Source: JASUTC01 sp964604305 (GTDB taxonomy: Bacteria; Thermotogota; Thermotogae; MWEM01). From it: a stretch of 14,194 nt of DNA. The stretch spans positions 1 through 14,194 of the forward strand of contig CAZRYM010000044.1 of assembly GCA_964604305.1 (NCBI GenBank), given 5' to 3'. The translations under genes were made by a program, and so were the position numbers. Shown in pieces: positions 5,422 through 13,287 of this stretch (position 1 is the first letter of the stretch; each line of letters opens with the position of its first letter). Below the pieces are notes generated by a model. That model was not told the origin of the DNA. It saw nothing but the letters and a program-made list of their open reading frames with translations, and did no database searches.

Positions 5422-8400
5422 TCACAATTCCAATATTGCCGAAGAGGGCATGGGTTTGTAAAAAAAGTAGCCTTGGATAATGTTACAGCCCAAGTCCTTG
5501 AGTATGTCAAGTTGTTCCTTTGTCTCTACCCCTTCAGCAACGGTTTTTGCTCCAAGTGATTCGGTTAATGAAATGATAGTGCGGACAATAGAACGACTGT
5601 TTTCTTCTTTTGCGATTTTATCTACAAAGCTCTTGTCTATTTTTATATAATCAATGGGAAAGCTATTGATGTATGAAAGTGAAGAGTACCCTGTTCCAAA
5701 ATCATCGATAGAGATGCTCATCCCCAAACTTTTAAAGGCCTCAAGCTTTTGAACGCTGTTTGTCATGTCTTCAATCAAGGCGCTTTCGGTTATTTCAATC
5801 CCCATTTTATCACCCGATAAGGAATTTTCCATAAGTATATCACCCAACATTTGAACAATATCCTTCCTCATAAGTTCTTTTGCTGAAAGGTTCATGGAAA
5901 CGGGTACATTAATCTCGTTTTGGTTAAAAACCACTATTTGTTTTGCAATTTGTTGTGCGATGATTGTTCCCAATTTATGGATCATTCCCGTTTCTTCTGC
6001 AATGGGAATGAATGCGGAGGGTGGAATTTGTCTACCGTCTTCCGAAGTCCACCTGATAAGGGCTTCCAGGTGGTTAATATGTGGAAGCTCTAAGTCTGTG
6101 TTATCCGTTTTGCCAAGGTTAACACAAGGTTGATAATACATGTGAAAATTCGTTGGATTGTCTATGGAGTTCCTTAATCGCTGTTCCATGAACATCCGCT
6201 CTGTAATTTTTTTAACCTGCGTTTTCTTGAAGAAAGAGACCTCGTCATCAGGGATATCCTTTTGATTTGCAGCAATACCGGCGTTTTTAAACAACGTGTT
6301 AAAATCATCCCCATCATCCGGGAACAGGCTTATTCCGGTTTTAAAATTTAAAGTAATAGACGTTTGGTTCACTTGATAGGCCTTTTTTAGGATTTCTCTG
6401 ATTTCCTTGACTCTTTTTATGAAAAGGTCTTTTTCAATATAGGGAATGAGTAAGATAAACTCATCACTTTCAAAACGGGCGGCAAACTCTTGGTTATTTA
6501 TACTTCCTTCTAGTCTTTGAGCAATAGCCTTGAGTATGTCATCTCCTACAAATCTTCCAAAGATGGCGTTCAAATCCTTGAATTTTTTGATGTTGATGTA
6601 AAGTAATGCAGTATATTTATTTCGCTTTTTATGTCCCAAACAGGTCTTCTCAAAATGTTTTTCCATGCTCAATCTATTCGGCAATCGCGTTAATGAATCG
6701 AACATAGCAAGTTCGTAAAGTTTGTCTTTTTCTTCGATTAGTTTTTTCTCATGCATTTGCCTTTCAAGATATACCTCAATTTGCTGTGCAAAAAGGCTTG
6801 CGATCTCGATATCTTCATCTGTAAAATCTTCGTTCTTGTTAAAACTATCAACTGCAAATCTTGCGACAAGATGATTATTCATAAATATTGGAACCGACAT
6901 GACAGTGAAAGGATCATCAAAACCGGCAGTTTTTAGTAATGAAAACGTATCCGGATCCAATTTGTGAGTTCTTTCAATTTTCCTTTTAATGACCGGTTGT
7001 GTAGTGTTTGAATCGTATAGTTCCTCTTCGCTGAAGCTGATGCCCTTCAAAACTTCTGTATCATACCCTTTTGAGGCTATAATCCGATATCGATCATCCT
7101 TACATTTGACCAGGATGGATCCTTTTTTATCGCCTTCAATATATTTTAACGTTCTTTCCAAAATTTCCTGATAAGGTATTTCCTCAAGACTTCCGTCTAA
7201 AACTCTTGCAGAAAACTCTAAAAGTTCCCGTCGAAATTCAGAAGTTTTTTTGAGCTTTTTTTCCGCCAGTCTTTTTTCAGTTACATCCCTTCCGATCAAC
7301 TGATAGACCTCACCATTTTTATAATTCCCGCTGGAAATAGACCATTCAATAAATATGATGGTAGAATCTTTTCTAATCATTGGACTGATGAGACCTTCGC
7401 TGTATATATGTTCTTTTAGTTCATTCAAACTTGAAATCTTGATGGCGTTTTTTCTATCAACGAAATGAATTAAATGCTTATCGATCATCTCTTGTGGAGA
7501 ATATCCAAGAATGGTTTTTACAGAGGCTGAGATATATTCGATAGTAAACTTTTCATCAATGTGAATAACGAGATCTTGTCCGTTCTCGATGTAGTTTTTA
7601 AATTTTTCTTCGCTTTCTTCTATTTCGGCAGCTTTTTTGTCAAGTTCGTTTTTTAGAGTTTGGGATGTAATTCTGAGTAGTCGTGTCTGAAATTTCAGGT
7701 TTAGCAAAGAAAGCACAGACAGCGTGGCAAAAATTAGTATAATCAAAAACATCCCACTGTTTCTAAGGCTTGTAAGTTCTTTGTTCATTTCCTCCAGATC
7801 AGAAGTCCTGGCAATTTTAAACGATTTGTTGCCGATATATAATGTATTCCAAGCTGTTATTTTATTATAGAACACATCTTCTTCTAAAATCCAATCAAGA
7901 AGGTAAAAACCATGCCCTGTTTTTTCAGCGAGCATTCTGTTATGCACTTTTTTTAAGCTTTCAGATTTAAAATCTGTAAAGACGTTTTTACCGATCATCT
8001 CCGGTTGATAATGATACAGAATATTGGCTTTTTCATCCAATATATAAGCCCCGCGATACTTTTTGAAGCTTATGGGAAGCATGATGTTTTGAACCAAATT
8101 TCTGAAATCGATGACACTGAGAACACAACCTGTTTGAGAACCGCGGGATAAAATGATCAGATAAATATTTCCTTCATCGAACACGGTTTCTGAAATTATA
8201 AGCTTCTTCTCGCTGTTCTCTGGAATGATCATTTGATTCAGCACAGTTTTGAAAGATTCTTGTTTTAGAGGTTGAAAACTCATGAGTTCTTCCATACTAT
8301 CAGCTTTAAAAATATCTTTTATTTCAAAATGAGCATTTGCTATCTGCTGATATTTCTGTTTTAAATCATCATGGGAAAGAGAGTCTAAATCCTCATGGAT

Positions 8401-8622
8401 TTCATTCAAAGTTATCAATAATTTATTCTCAATTTCTTTTGCAACAATGGCTGTTTGTTCTATTCCATATTCAATGAAATCATTTATTTGTGAGTCTTTA
8501 TAATCGTTGTATACCTTGAAAAATAATCCGAAAAAAATTAAAACAATAATAAGAATCAACAGATTGAAAGAAAGATTATAGCGCTGCATCTTCTTTTTAT
8601 TTATGTCTGAATTCAAAAACAA
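5422..8622 (-). CDS. Membrane sensor PAS-GAF-GGDEF-EAL protein, probable c-di-GMP phosphodiesterase
   Basis: A 1066-residue signalling protein. Order: TM1 (about 19-37); extracytoplasmic sensor region (40-285, dCache-like, with GAYILDEKANILYHY near 191-205); TM2 (290-308); coiled coil (315-345); PAS (345-450, ending IGRDVTEKR); GAF (475-620); GGDEF (635-790); EAL (810-1066). The GGDEF site reads Glu718-Ser-Asp-Glu-Phe722, and the usual metal Asp is Asn677 (YINIKKFK), so cyclase activity is unlikely. The EAL domain keeps its catalytic set: Glu853 (EALIRW), Asn911 (MNLSA), Glu943 (IEITES), Asp973-Asp974 (DDFGTGYSSL), Lys994, Glu1030 and Gln1050. It should therefore hydrolyse c-di-GMP to pGpG using Mg2+ or Mn2+, perhaps modulated by GTP at the degenerate GGDEF. 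The start is TTG 8622 with AAGGTG at 8626-8631; ATG 8589 is the alternative. It heads an operon with the manganese-exporter homologue. Confidence 0.9.
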   Translation of the reverse strand: MFLNSDINKKKMQRYNLSFNLLILIIVLIFFGLFFKVYNDYKDSQINDFIEYGIEQTAIVAKEIENKLLITLNEIHEDLDSLSHDDLKQKYQQIANAHFEIKDIFKADSMEELMSFQPLKQESFKTVLNQMIIPENSEKKLIISETVFDEGNIYLIILSRGSQTGCVLSVIDFRNLVQNIMLPISFKKYRGAYILDEKANILYHYQPEMIGKNVFTDFKSESLKKVHNRMLAEKTGHGFYLLDWILEEDVFYNKITAWNTLYIGNKSFKIARTSDLEEMNKELTSLRNSGMFLIILIFATLSVLSLLNLKFQTRLLRITSQTLKNELDKKAAEIEESEEKFKNYIENGQDLVIHIDEKFTIEYISASVKTILGYSPQEMIDKHLIHFVDRKNAIKISSLNELKEHIYSEGLISPMIRKDSTIIFIEWSISSGNYKNGEVYQLIGRDVTEKRLAEKKLKKTSEFRRELLEFSARVLDGSLEEIPYQEILERTLKYIEGDKKGSILVKCKDDRYRIIASKGYDTEVLKGISFSEEELYDSNTTQPVIKRKIERTHKLDPDTFSLLKTAGFDDPFTVMSVPIFMNNHLVARFAVDSFNKNEDFTDEDIEIASLFAQQIEVYLERQMHEKKLIEEKDKLYELAMFDSLTRLPNRLSMEKHFEKTCLGHKKRNKYTALLYINIKKFKDLNAIFGRFVGDDILKAIAQRLEGSINNQEFAARFESDEFILLIPYIEKDLFIKRVKEIREILKKAYQVNQTSITLNFKTGISLFPDDGDDFNTLFKNAGIAANQKDIPDDEVSFFKKTQVKKITERMFMEQRLRNSIDNPTNFHMYYQPCVNLGKTDNTDLELPHINHLEALIRWTSEDGRQIPPSAFIPIAEETGMIHKLGTIIAQQIAKQIVVFNQNEINVPVSMNLSAKELMRKDIVQMLGDILMENSLSGDKMGIEITESALIEDMTNSVQKLEAFKSLGMSISIDDFGTGYSSLSYINSFPIDYIKIDKSFVDKIAKEENSRSIVRTIISLTESLGAKTVAEGVETKEQLDILKDLGCNIIQGYFFYKPMPSSAILEL

Positions 8623-8666
8623 TCACACCTTGCGCTTAATCGGGTTTGTTTGAAAAACACATAAAT

Positions 8667-8696
8667 ATTATAACATTAAACCGGCATATCAGTCAC
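8667..8696 (-). promoter_or_regulatory. Promoter for the GGDEF/EAL-transporter operon
   Basis: On the minus strand TATAAT (plus 8667-8672) carries a TGT extension, with GTGACT (plus 8691-8696) 18 nt upstream as a fair -35. It lies about 45 nt before the TTG start and is divergent from the extended -10 at 8732-8740. Confidence 0.55.
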
Positions 8697-8731
8697 TTTC
8701 ATTGTTTGATCAGCGTTAACATCTTGGTGCA

Positions 8732-8740
8732 TGATATAAT
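8732..8740 (+). promoter_or_regulatory. Extended -10 promoter for the DUF362-kinase-hydrolase operon
   Basis: TGATATAAT with perfect TATAAT at 8735-8740, 33 nt before the ATG at 8774. It is the same nine-base string as upstream of 862. The -35 region is weak. Confidence 0.6.
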
Positions 8741-8773
8741 AAAGGGTAAACCGATAAAAAAGGAGCTGATACA

Positions 8774-9835
8774 ATGGCGAAGGTTTTTTTCACCAGCTTT
8801 AAGACAAAAGCAGGACTGAGTTTACTTCAAAAATTTCAAACACTGTTGGAAAAGGGTGGATTTACAGAATCTTATGAAAAAAACAAATTGGTAGCCCTGA
8901 AAATTCATTTCGGTGAATATGGCAATCTTGCTTACATCAGACCCAATTATATTCGGGTCATCGTTGATATGATAAAAGAAAAAGCAGCGAAGCCTTTCTT
9001 AACAGATGCCAACACGCTTTATAAGGGAACAAGGTCGAATGCCGTTGATCATCTGGAAACTGCTGAAATAAATGGATTTGCCAGATCAGTAGTGGGAGCT
9101 CCTCTCTTGATTGCAGATGGTTTAAGGGGATCGGATGAAGTAAAGGTGTCCATCAACGGAGATTTTGTGAAAGAAGCAAAGATCGGAGCGGCCATTGCTC
9201 ATGCCGATACCCTGATCTCAATCAGTCACTTTAAAGGACATGAGCAGGCGGGTTTTGGCGGAGCTATAAAGAATATAGGAATGGGTAGTGCTTCCAGAGC
9301 CGGCAAAATGGAACAACATTCTTCATCGAAGCCAAAGGTTAGAAAAGAGAAATGTGTCAGATGCATGCTATGTGCCAGGAATTGTCCCGTGGATGCCATT
9401 ACCGTTGGTGATTATGCGGTAATAGATTATGACAAATGTATTGGATGTGGTCAATGCGTGGCAATGTGTAATTTTGGAGCCATGGTGCCGGTATGGAATG
9501 AAGGTGCCGACAACCTTTGCAAAAAGATGGCCGAATACACATTAGCCGTCTTAAAGGACAAAAAACACTTCCATATATCCTTCATTAACAACGTTTCTCC
9601 AAATTGTGATTGCTGGGATTCCAATGACATACCCATAGCACCGGACATTGGCATTGCTGTCAGTACAGATCCTGTGGCCTTGGATCAGGCTTGCATTGAT
9701 ATGGTTATCGATGCCGTAAACCACGATCCCTTCAAAGAAGTTCATCCTGAAACTGACTGGGAAGAACAGTTGAGACATGCAGTGAAGATTGGACTTGGCG
9801 AAAGGGACTATGAGTTGATAAAAGTAGGTATCTAA
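8774..9835 (+). CDS. DUF362-domain protein with two [4Fe-4S] ferredoxin motifs
   Basis: A 353-residue cytosolic protein. The DUF362 domain covers about 1-180 and 245-345: VALKIHFGEYGN (40-51), FLTDANTLYKGTR (75-87), and the highly conserved ISHFKGHEQAGFGGAIKNIGMG (150-171). A bacterial 2x[4Fe-4S] ferredoxin module is inserted at 190-236. Cys194, 197, 200 and 204 form CX2CX2CX3CP, and Cys222, 225, 228 and 232 form CX2CX2CX3C. Two more cysteines (NCDCWD, about 275) follow in the DUF362 C-terminal part. Such proteins are common in anaerobes; electron transfer is the usual inference, but the reaction is not established. The start has AAGGAG at 8760-8765, 8 nt from the ATG. Its stop overlaps the next start as TAATG at 9833-9837. 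Confidence 0.9.
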   Translation: MAKVFFTSFKTKAGLSLLQKFQTLLEKGGFTESYEKNKLVALKIHFGEYGNLAYIRPNYIRVIVDMIKEKAAKPFLTDANTLYKGTRSNAVDHLETAEINGFARSVVGAPLLIADGLRGSDEVKVSINGDFVKEAKIGAAIAHADTLISISHFKGHEQAGFGGAIKNIGMGSASRAGKMEQHSSSKPKVRKEKCVRCMLCARNCPVDAITVGDYAVIDYDKCIGCGQCVAMCNFGAMVPVWNEGADNLCKKMAEYTLAVLKDKKHFHISFINNVSPNCDCWDSNDIPIAPDIGIAVSTDPVALDQACIDMVIDAVNHDPFKEVHPETDWEEQLRHAVKIGLGERDYELIKVGI

Positions 9836-10602
9836 TGACGATTCATGTCTTTGGCAGAACTTTTTTAGATATCTTCATATACGGAGAAAGCGTTCACGAA
9901 TCAAAAATTGTTCAAACCCCTGGGGGCTCAGCCTTAAATGCCTCACTGGGGTTTTCGCTTTTGGGGATGGACTGTTATCTTCATTCCTCTTATGGAAAAG
10001 ATCATAATGGAGAGCTGATCAGAAGGGTTATCGACCAATGTGCCGTGAAAATTAATTATCTTATTGAGAAAAACGTTCCTTCAAACGTATTCATATCCCA
10101 AAATGGTAAAGCGCTTGCTGCCCAAGTGGACAAAAATTCTAATCTCGATTTTACTCCGGAAAACGCTGAATCTGAATATTGTCTCATTTTTGCAACGGAA
10201 ACAGACGAGTCAACAGTGGAATCACTTATCAAGAAACCCTGGAAGGAATTATTTGTTGATTTGGGGCCAAAATACTCGAATAAGAAATTTCCTATGCAAA
10301 TGGATAATGCGGTTGTAATTGGAAATGAGACTGAATCCGAAAACAACCCCTGTGATTTGATCAAACTTGGCAAAGAGGGTGCGAGATGGCATGGGAAATA
10401 TGTTCCTGGCAACGGGAAAGAGCTCCCCTATACAACAGGAGCAGGAGATCTCTTTGATGTTGTGTTTATTCACAATATGCTCAGCGGAAAGTCCAAATTG
10501 GAGAGTATGAAAGAAGCAATCGACCTTTCTCAAAAAGCTTGTTTAGTACCGGGTTCTTCAACAAAAATCAATGTTTTAAGGGAATTTTATCACTTCGTAT
10601 AG
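9835..10602 (+). CDS. Short PfkB-family carbohydrate/nucleoside kinase
   Basis: A 255-residue protein of the ribokinase/PfkB fold, somewhat shorter than the usual 300-320. The N-terminal signature is TPGGSALNASLGFSLLG (28-44), where Gly30-Gly31 and Asn35 belong to the substrate-binding motif. The C-terminal ATP/anion-hole motif is TTGAGDLFDVVF (200-211) with Asp205 as the expected catalytic base; the usual Asp before TTGAGD is Tyr199. LGKEGARWHGKYV (178-190) matches the strand before the ATP site. Much of the substrate lid is reduced, and the middle (100-165) is compact. It probably phosphorylates a sugar or sugar-like alcohol in the cytosol; the substrate cannot be assigned. The start ATG overlaps the DUF362 stop (TAATG), indicating tight coupling within the operon. 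Confidence 0.8.
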   Translation: MTIHVFGRTFLDIFIYGESVHESKIVQTPGGSALNASLGFSLLGMDCYLHSSYGKDHNGELIRRVIDQCAVKINYLIEKNVPSNVFISQNGKALAAQVDKNSNLDFTPENAESEYCLIFATETDESTVESLIKKPWKELFVDLGPKYSNKKFPMQMDNAVVIGNETESENNPCDLIKLGKEGARWHGKYVPGNGKELPYTTGAGDLFDVVFIHNMLSGKSKLESMKEAIDLSQKACLVPGSSTKINVLREFYHFV

Positions 10603-10627
10603 AAAAGTATATTGATTATTAAAATAC

Positions 10628-10631
10628 GGAG
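10628..10631 (+). promoter_or_regulatory. Ribosome binding site favouring TTG 10640
   Basis: GGAG lies 8 nt before TTG 10640. For the in-frame GTG at 10631 no ribosome site is in range, because GGAG runs into the GTG itself. Confidence 0.5.
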
Positions 10632-10639
10632 TGAGAGCG

Positions 10640-11437
10640 TTGAAAGAGATTGAAAAGGGTATTATTGTTTTTGACAATCCTTATGGTGGCTCAAATATAA
10701 CCACCTTGACCACACCTGAAGGCACTTTGATTATAGACAGTTCACTATTTCCCTCAAAGGCGGCGGAAGTGGCATTATACATCAAACGCCTATTGAGATC
10801 GGAAATCGTCTGGATCACGAATACCCATTATCATCCCGATCATACCTTTGGTAATTCCGGCTTAAAGGCACAATTGTTGACCTCCGAAAAAACAGAAAAA
10901 TACTTTTCCATTATGAACAGACGCTACATCGATCAAGTTATTGAAAAAGAAGAAGCTTTGCAAAATGAAAACATCAAGATCCTCCATCCCGCCATGACAT
11001 TTAAAAAAGAGTACATACTTAAAATGAATAGTGTAAATGTTGAATTTGAAGTAGTGGGAGGGCATACACCCGATTCAACCATCATTAGAATACCCGAAAG
11101 AAAGGTAATTATTGTCGGAGACCTGTTGGTTTGTGAATACCATCCGGAAATCGTTTCTGACAGCAATTTGGAACGTTGGATCAAAGTGTTAAAAGGTTTA
11201 AAGAGAGAAAAAGCCAAATGGTATGTGACAGGACACGGAAAGGTTTGTAACAAGCTTGAAATAGACAAGATGATCTCTTATCTACAGAAATCAATTGCTT
11301 TGAAAGAATACATGAGTTCTGCTGATGAGATAGTCGAAACACTGGGACAGGATCCTAATTTTCGTGAAAGGAAGATGCAATCACTTTTAGTGGAAAATAT
11401 AAGGGTTTTGATGGAAACTGGTAAACAAATTTCATAA
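10640..11437 (+). CDS. MBL-fold metallo-hydrolase
   Basis: A 265-residue metallo-beta-lactamase-fold protein. Metal ligands are visible: THYHPDHTFGN gives His63, His65, Asp67 and His68 (HxHxDH); Gly141-His142 (GGHTPDS); Asp161 (IVGDLL); His199 (VTGHGKV). All ligands for a binuclear zinc-type site are present, so it should be an active hydrolase, perhaps a thioesterase or lactamase-like enzyme; the substrate is unknown. The stretch NPYGGSNITTLTTPEGTLIIDS is the usual N-terminal beta hairpin. I chose TTG 10640 on ribosome-site spacing; GTG 10631 would add three residues. It lies 37 bp after the kinase on the same strand without a terminator between, so it is probably the third gene of the operon. 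The C-terminal helical part (205-265) is typical of the fold. Confidence 0.85.
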   Translation: MKEIEKGIIVFDNPYGGSNITTLTTPEGTLIIDSSLFPSKAAEVALYIKRLLRSEIVWITNTHYHPDHTFGNSGLKAQLLTSEKTEKYFSIMNRRYIDQVIEKEEALQNENIKILHPAMTFKKEYILKMNSVNVEFEVVGGHTPDSTIIRIPERKVIIVGDLLVCEYHPEIVSDSNLERWIKVLKGLKREKAKWYVTGHGKVCNKLEIDKMISYLQKSIALKEYMSSADEIVETLGQDPNFRERKMQSLLVENIRVLMETGKQIS

Positions 11438-11476
11438 AAAACTTTCCTGATGTTTTCATAAATGTCTTTTCCATGC

Positions 11477-11505
11477 TTGCATTTTCCCGAAAAGTATGAT
11501 AGAAT
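11477..11505 (+). promoter_or_regulatory. Promoter for the tRNA operon
   Basis: TTGCAT (11477-11482), 17-nt spacer, TAGAAT (11500-11505) with a TGA extension. It starts transcription near 11512, about 30 nt before the first tRNA. Confidence 0.6.
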
Positions 11506-11507
11506 CA

Positions 11508-11527
11508 TTGCGCTTCAGGATGCGCAA
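11508..11527 (+). other. Small hairpin in the pre-tRNA leader
   Basis: TTGCGC (11508-11513) and GCGCAA (11522-11527) are complementary around an 8-nt loop. It is close to the expected start of the transcript and just upstream of tRNA-Lys. It may be part of the pre-tRNA 5' leader; no function is claimed. Confidence 0.3.
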
Positions 11528-11543
11528 CTTGTTCTGAGCAGAT

Positions 11544-11619
11544 GAGCCGCTAGCTCAGTCGGTAGAGCACATGACTTTTAATCATGGGGCCGAGGGTTCA
11601 AGTCCCTCGCGGCTCACCA
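11544..11619 (+). tRNA. tRNA-Lys (anticodon TTT)
   Basis: A 76-nt cloverleaf. The acceptor arms GAGCCGC and GCGGCTC pair fully, with discriminator A and an encoded CCA (11617-11619). The anticodon stem CATGA/TCATG encloses loop CTTTTAA with anticodon TTT at 11577-11579. The T arm contains GGTTCAAGTCC. Confidence 0.97.
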
Positions 11620-11632
11620 GAGGATGGGAAGC

Positions 11633-11719
11633 GCGAGTGTGGCGGAATTGGCAGACGCGCTGGACTTAGAATTCAGTGAGAATGATCTCGTATGGGTTCA
11701 ACTCCCATCACTCGCACCA
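11633..11719 (+). tRNA. tRNA-Leu (anticodon TAG)
   Basis: An 87-nt class II tRNA. Acceptor GCGAGTG/CACTCGC, discriminator A and encoded CCA (11717-11719). The anticodon loop CTTAGAA has TAG at 11667-11669. A long variable arm with a GAGA/TCTC stem identifies leucine. It lies 13 nt after tRNA-Lys. Confidence 0.97.
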
Positions 11720-11726
11720 GCATTAT

Positions 11727-11801
11727 GCGGATGTGGCTCAGTGGTAGAGCACCTGCTTGCCAAGCAGGGGGTCGCGGGTTCGAATCCCGTCTTCCGCTCC
11801 A
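11727..11801 (+). tRNA. tRNA-Gly (anticodon GCC)
   Basis: A 75-nt tRNA. The anticodon stem CCTGC/GCAGG encloses loop TTGCCAA with GCC at 11759-11761. The CCA is encoded (11799-11801). The acceptor arm GCGGATG/CTTCCGC has a T-T mismatch at pair 6:67, where the usual sequence in Firmicutes is GCGGAAG. All other stems pair well. Confidence 0.95.
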
Positions 11802-11813
11802 TTAATCCGTATT

Positions 11814-11846
11814 AAAAAAGGCGAATCGAAAGATTCGCCTTTTTTT
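11814..11846 (+). terminator. Strong intrinsic terminator after the tRNA operon
   Basis: Left arm AGGCGAATC, tetraloop GAAA, right arm GATTCGCCT, followed by a T run and preceded by an A run (11814-11819). The A-tract and T-tract make it potentially bidirectional, so it may also end the minus-strand phosphoesterase transcript that stops at 11863. Confidence 0.9.
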
Positions 11847-11862
11847 ATTCATTCACCAACCC

Positions 11863-13203
11863 CTATTTCACTAAAACATAACTATACAATCCCTCACCAT
11901 CCGGATTCAAAAACGTCACTGTTGCTGATGTTTCCCCGACAGCCAAATCCACATACCCGTGAGTTTTATTGTTGTACCACTGAGAGCCTTCTGAAGTAAA
12001 CTCACGATCTTCATCCAGGTGACTACCGAATACACCGGTGATAAAATAATCTATCCCTTTATTTGTTATATGCTCCATCTGGTGATTATGTCCGGAAAAC
12101 ACCATATCCACGCCTGTTTCTTCAAACAATGGAACTAATTCATCGATGGCATTTTTATTATCCCCCCAAAGAACACCACGGTAATTGTATCCTGAGGCGT
12201 AAAGGAAAGCATGAGTAAGTACAATTGTCCAATCATCACCGGGGATGGATTTCAGTTCAGTTTCAAGCCACTGCTTTTGTTTGTTTGAAAAATCTTCTAT
12301 TCCCCAGGGAAGATTAAGGGAGATAAAGTGAACATTCTCATAATCCACTCTGAAATAGTCTTTTCCCATCAGTTCATCAAACAGTTTATTGCCGCCAAAT
12401 AGAATATCGTGGTTTCCTATTAAAGGTCGAAAAGGTATGGTTGCTTTTTTACTTGCGAGAATCTCCCATGCCTGTATCCATTGATCAAAAGAAAAACCGA
12501 ATTCAACAATATCACCCAGAAGAAAGAAACTGTTATAAGGTGTACGACTGATGGACTCTAGCATTTTTTTTGTTGTATCCAGTGCGCTTTTCGTCGTTCC
12601 AATATGTGAATCAGAAGCAATGGCAAATCGTTTAATATTGGAAGGATTATCAGGGATTACCATAGAATAACGACCCTCTGGGGTTGTTATTTCATAAGTG
12701 GCAGTTCCGGGTTGGCCAAATGTGAAATAATGTTTGTTTGTCATTTCTTCATCTTCTAATTGAAGGGTTTGGGTATTATCGACGCTGTTTACAGTTACTT
12801 CAATTGAATCAGCCCTCTTGTCACTTGTCCAATAGGCAAGGGTGTAACGATCATCCTCTGTAGAATCATTGATGAAAACAAGGGGAGGTAAATCCACCGT
12901 TTTTAAAGAAGCGCTTAGCAAGAAGAAAGCAACCACTGCGATGGGAACGAGTAAAAGGATGAATGATAAGAGTTTTGAAATAATGGAATATACCTTTGTT
13001 TTAAAAACAAATCGATCCAATAGCCATAAAATGAGGGGGATAACACCAACAAAGCCAAGAATATAAAAATACATGGCGTAACCGGGATCCCAAATCACAA
13101 GCCCTTTTGTCCCGGGAAACATGAAAACCCAAACAAACATCAGAATATAAGCAAGGGTAGTAATAAAATAAAGCCAATTCCCTCTGTTCTTCTTCTTTTT
13201 CAT
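11863..13203 (-). CDS. Membrane-anchored calcineurin-like metallophosphoesterase
   Basis: A 446-residue protein. Three N-terminal membrane segments (about 11-29, 43-62, 77-97) are followed by a beta-rich Ig/Fn3-like region (100-185), then a metallophosphoesterase domain (190-395). Metal and catalytic residues: Asp198-x-His200 (ASDSHIG), Asp231 (LLGDIVEFG), Asn264-His265 (IGNHDIL), His331 (LTHAFL), and His372 and His374 (SGHNHQ). All five family motifs are present, so it should be active on a phosphoester. The layout (anchor, Fn3-like domain, phosphoesterase) resembles surface purple-acid-phosphatase-like enzymes; the catalytic domain is probably outside the membrane, though three helices put it opposite the N-terminus only if TM topology is N-in. 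The ribosome site AAGGAGGAG (13206-13214) is strong. It is separated from the next upstream gene by a terminator. Confidence 0.85.
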   Translation of the reverse strand: MKKKKNRGNWLYFITTLAYILMFVWVFMFPGTKGLVIWDPGYAMYFYILGFVGVIPLILWLLDRFVFKTKVYSIISKLLSFILLLVPIAVVAFFLLSASLKTVDLPPLVFINDSTEDDRYTLAYWTSDKRADSIEVTVNSVDNTQTLQLEDEEMTNKHYFTFGQPGTATYEITTPEGRYSMVIPDNPSNIKRFAIASDSHIGTTKSALDTTKKMLESISRTPYNSFFLLGDIVEFGFSFDQWIQAWEILASKKATIPFRPLIGNHDILFGGNKLFDELMGKDYFRVDYENVHFISLNLPWGIEDFSNKQKQWLETELKSIPGDDWTIVLTHAFLYASGYNYRGVLWGDNKNAIDELVPLFEETGVDMVFSGHNHQMEHITNKGIDYFITGVFGSHLDEDREFTSEGSQWYNNKTHGYVDLAVGETSATVTFLNPDGEGLYSYVLVK

Positions 13204-13287
13204 AACTCCTCCTTCTGGAAAGAAGTAATATTTCTATTAAAAGCGTCCCACAAGGGGTTCACCTAGTGTTTTTTAATTTTTTGGTAT

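Noticed and set aside
5410..5424. yybP-ykoY manganese riboswitch before the transporter gene
   Set aside because: Only 12 bp separate the transporter from the upstream gene, so there is no space for one. None was recognised upstream of the operon at 8623-8700 either.
10056..10533. Minus-strand frames within the kinase gene
   Set aside because: They lie fully antisense to a clear PfkB gene and have no family features.
11624..11999. Open frames across the tRNA cluster and terminator
   Set aside because: They cover the Leu and Gly tRNA genes and the terminator, so they are accidental.
13217..13260. Promoter TTGTGG-N17-TATTAC upstream of the phosphoesterase on the minus strand
   Set aside because: Spacing is right but both hexamers match poorly, so it is not listed as a feature.
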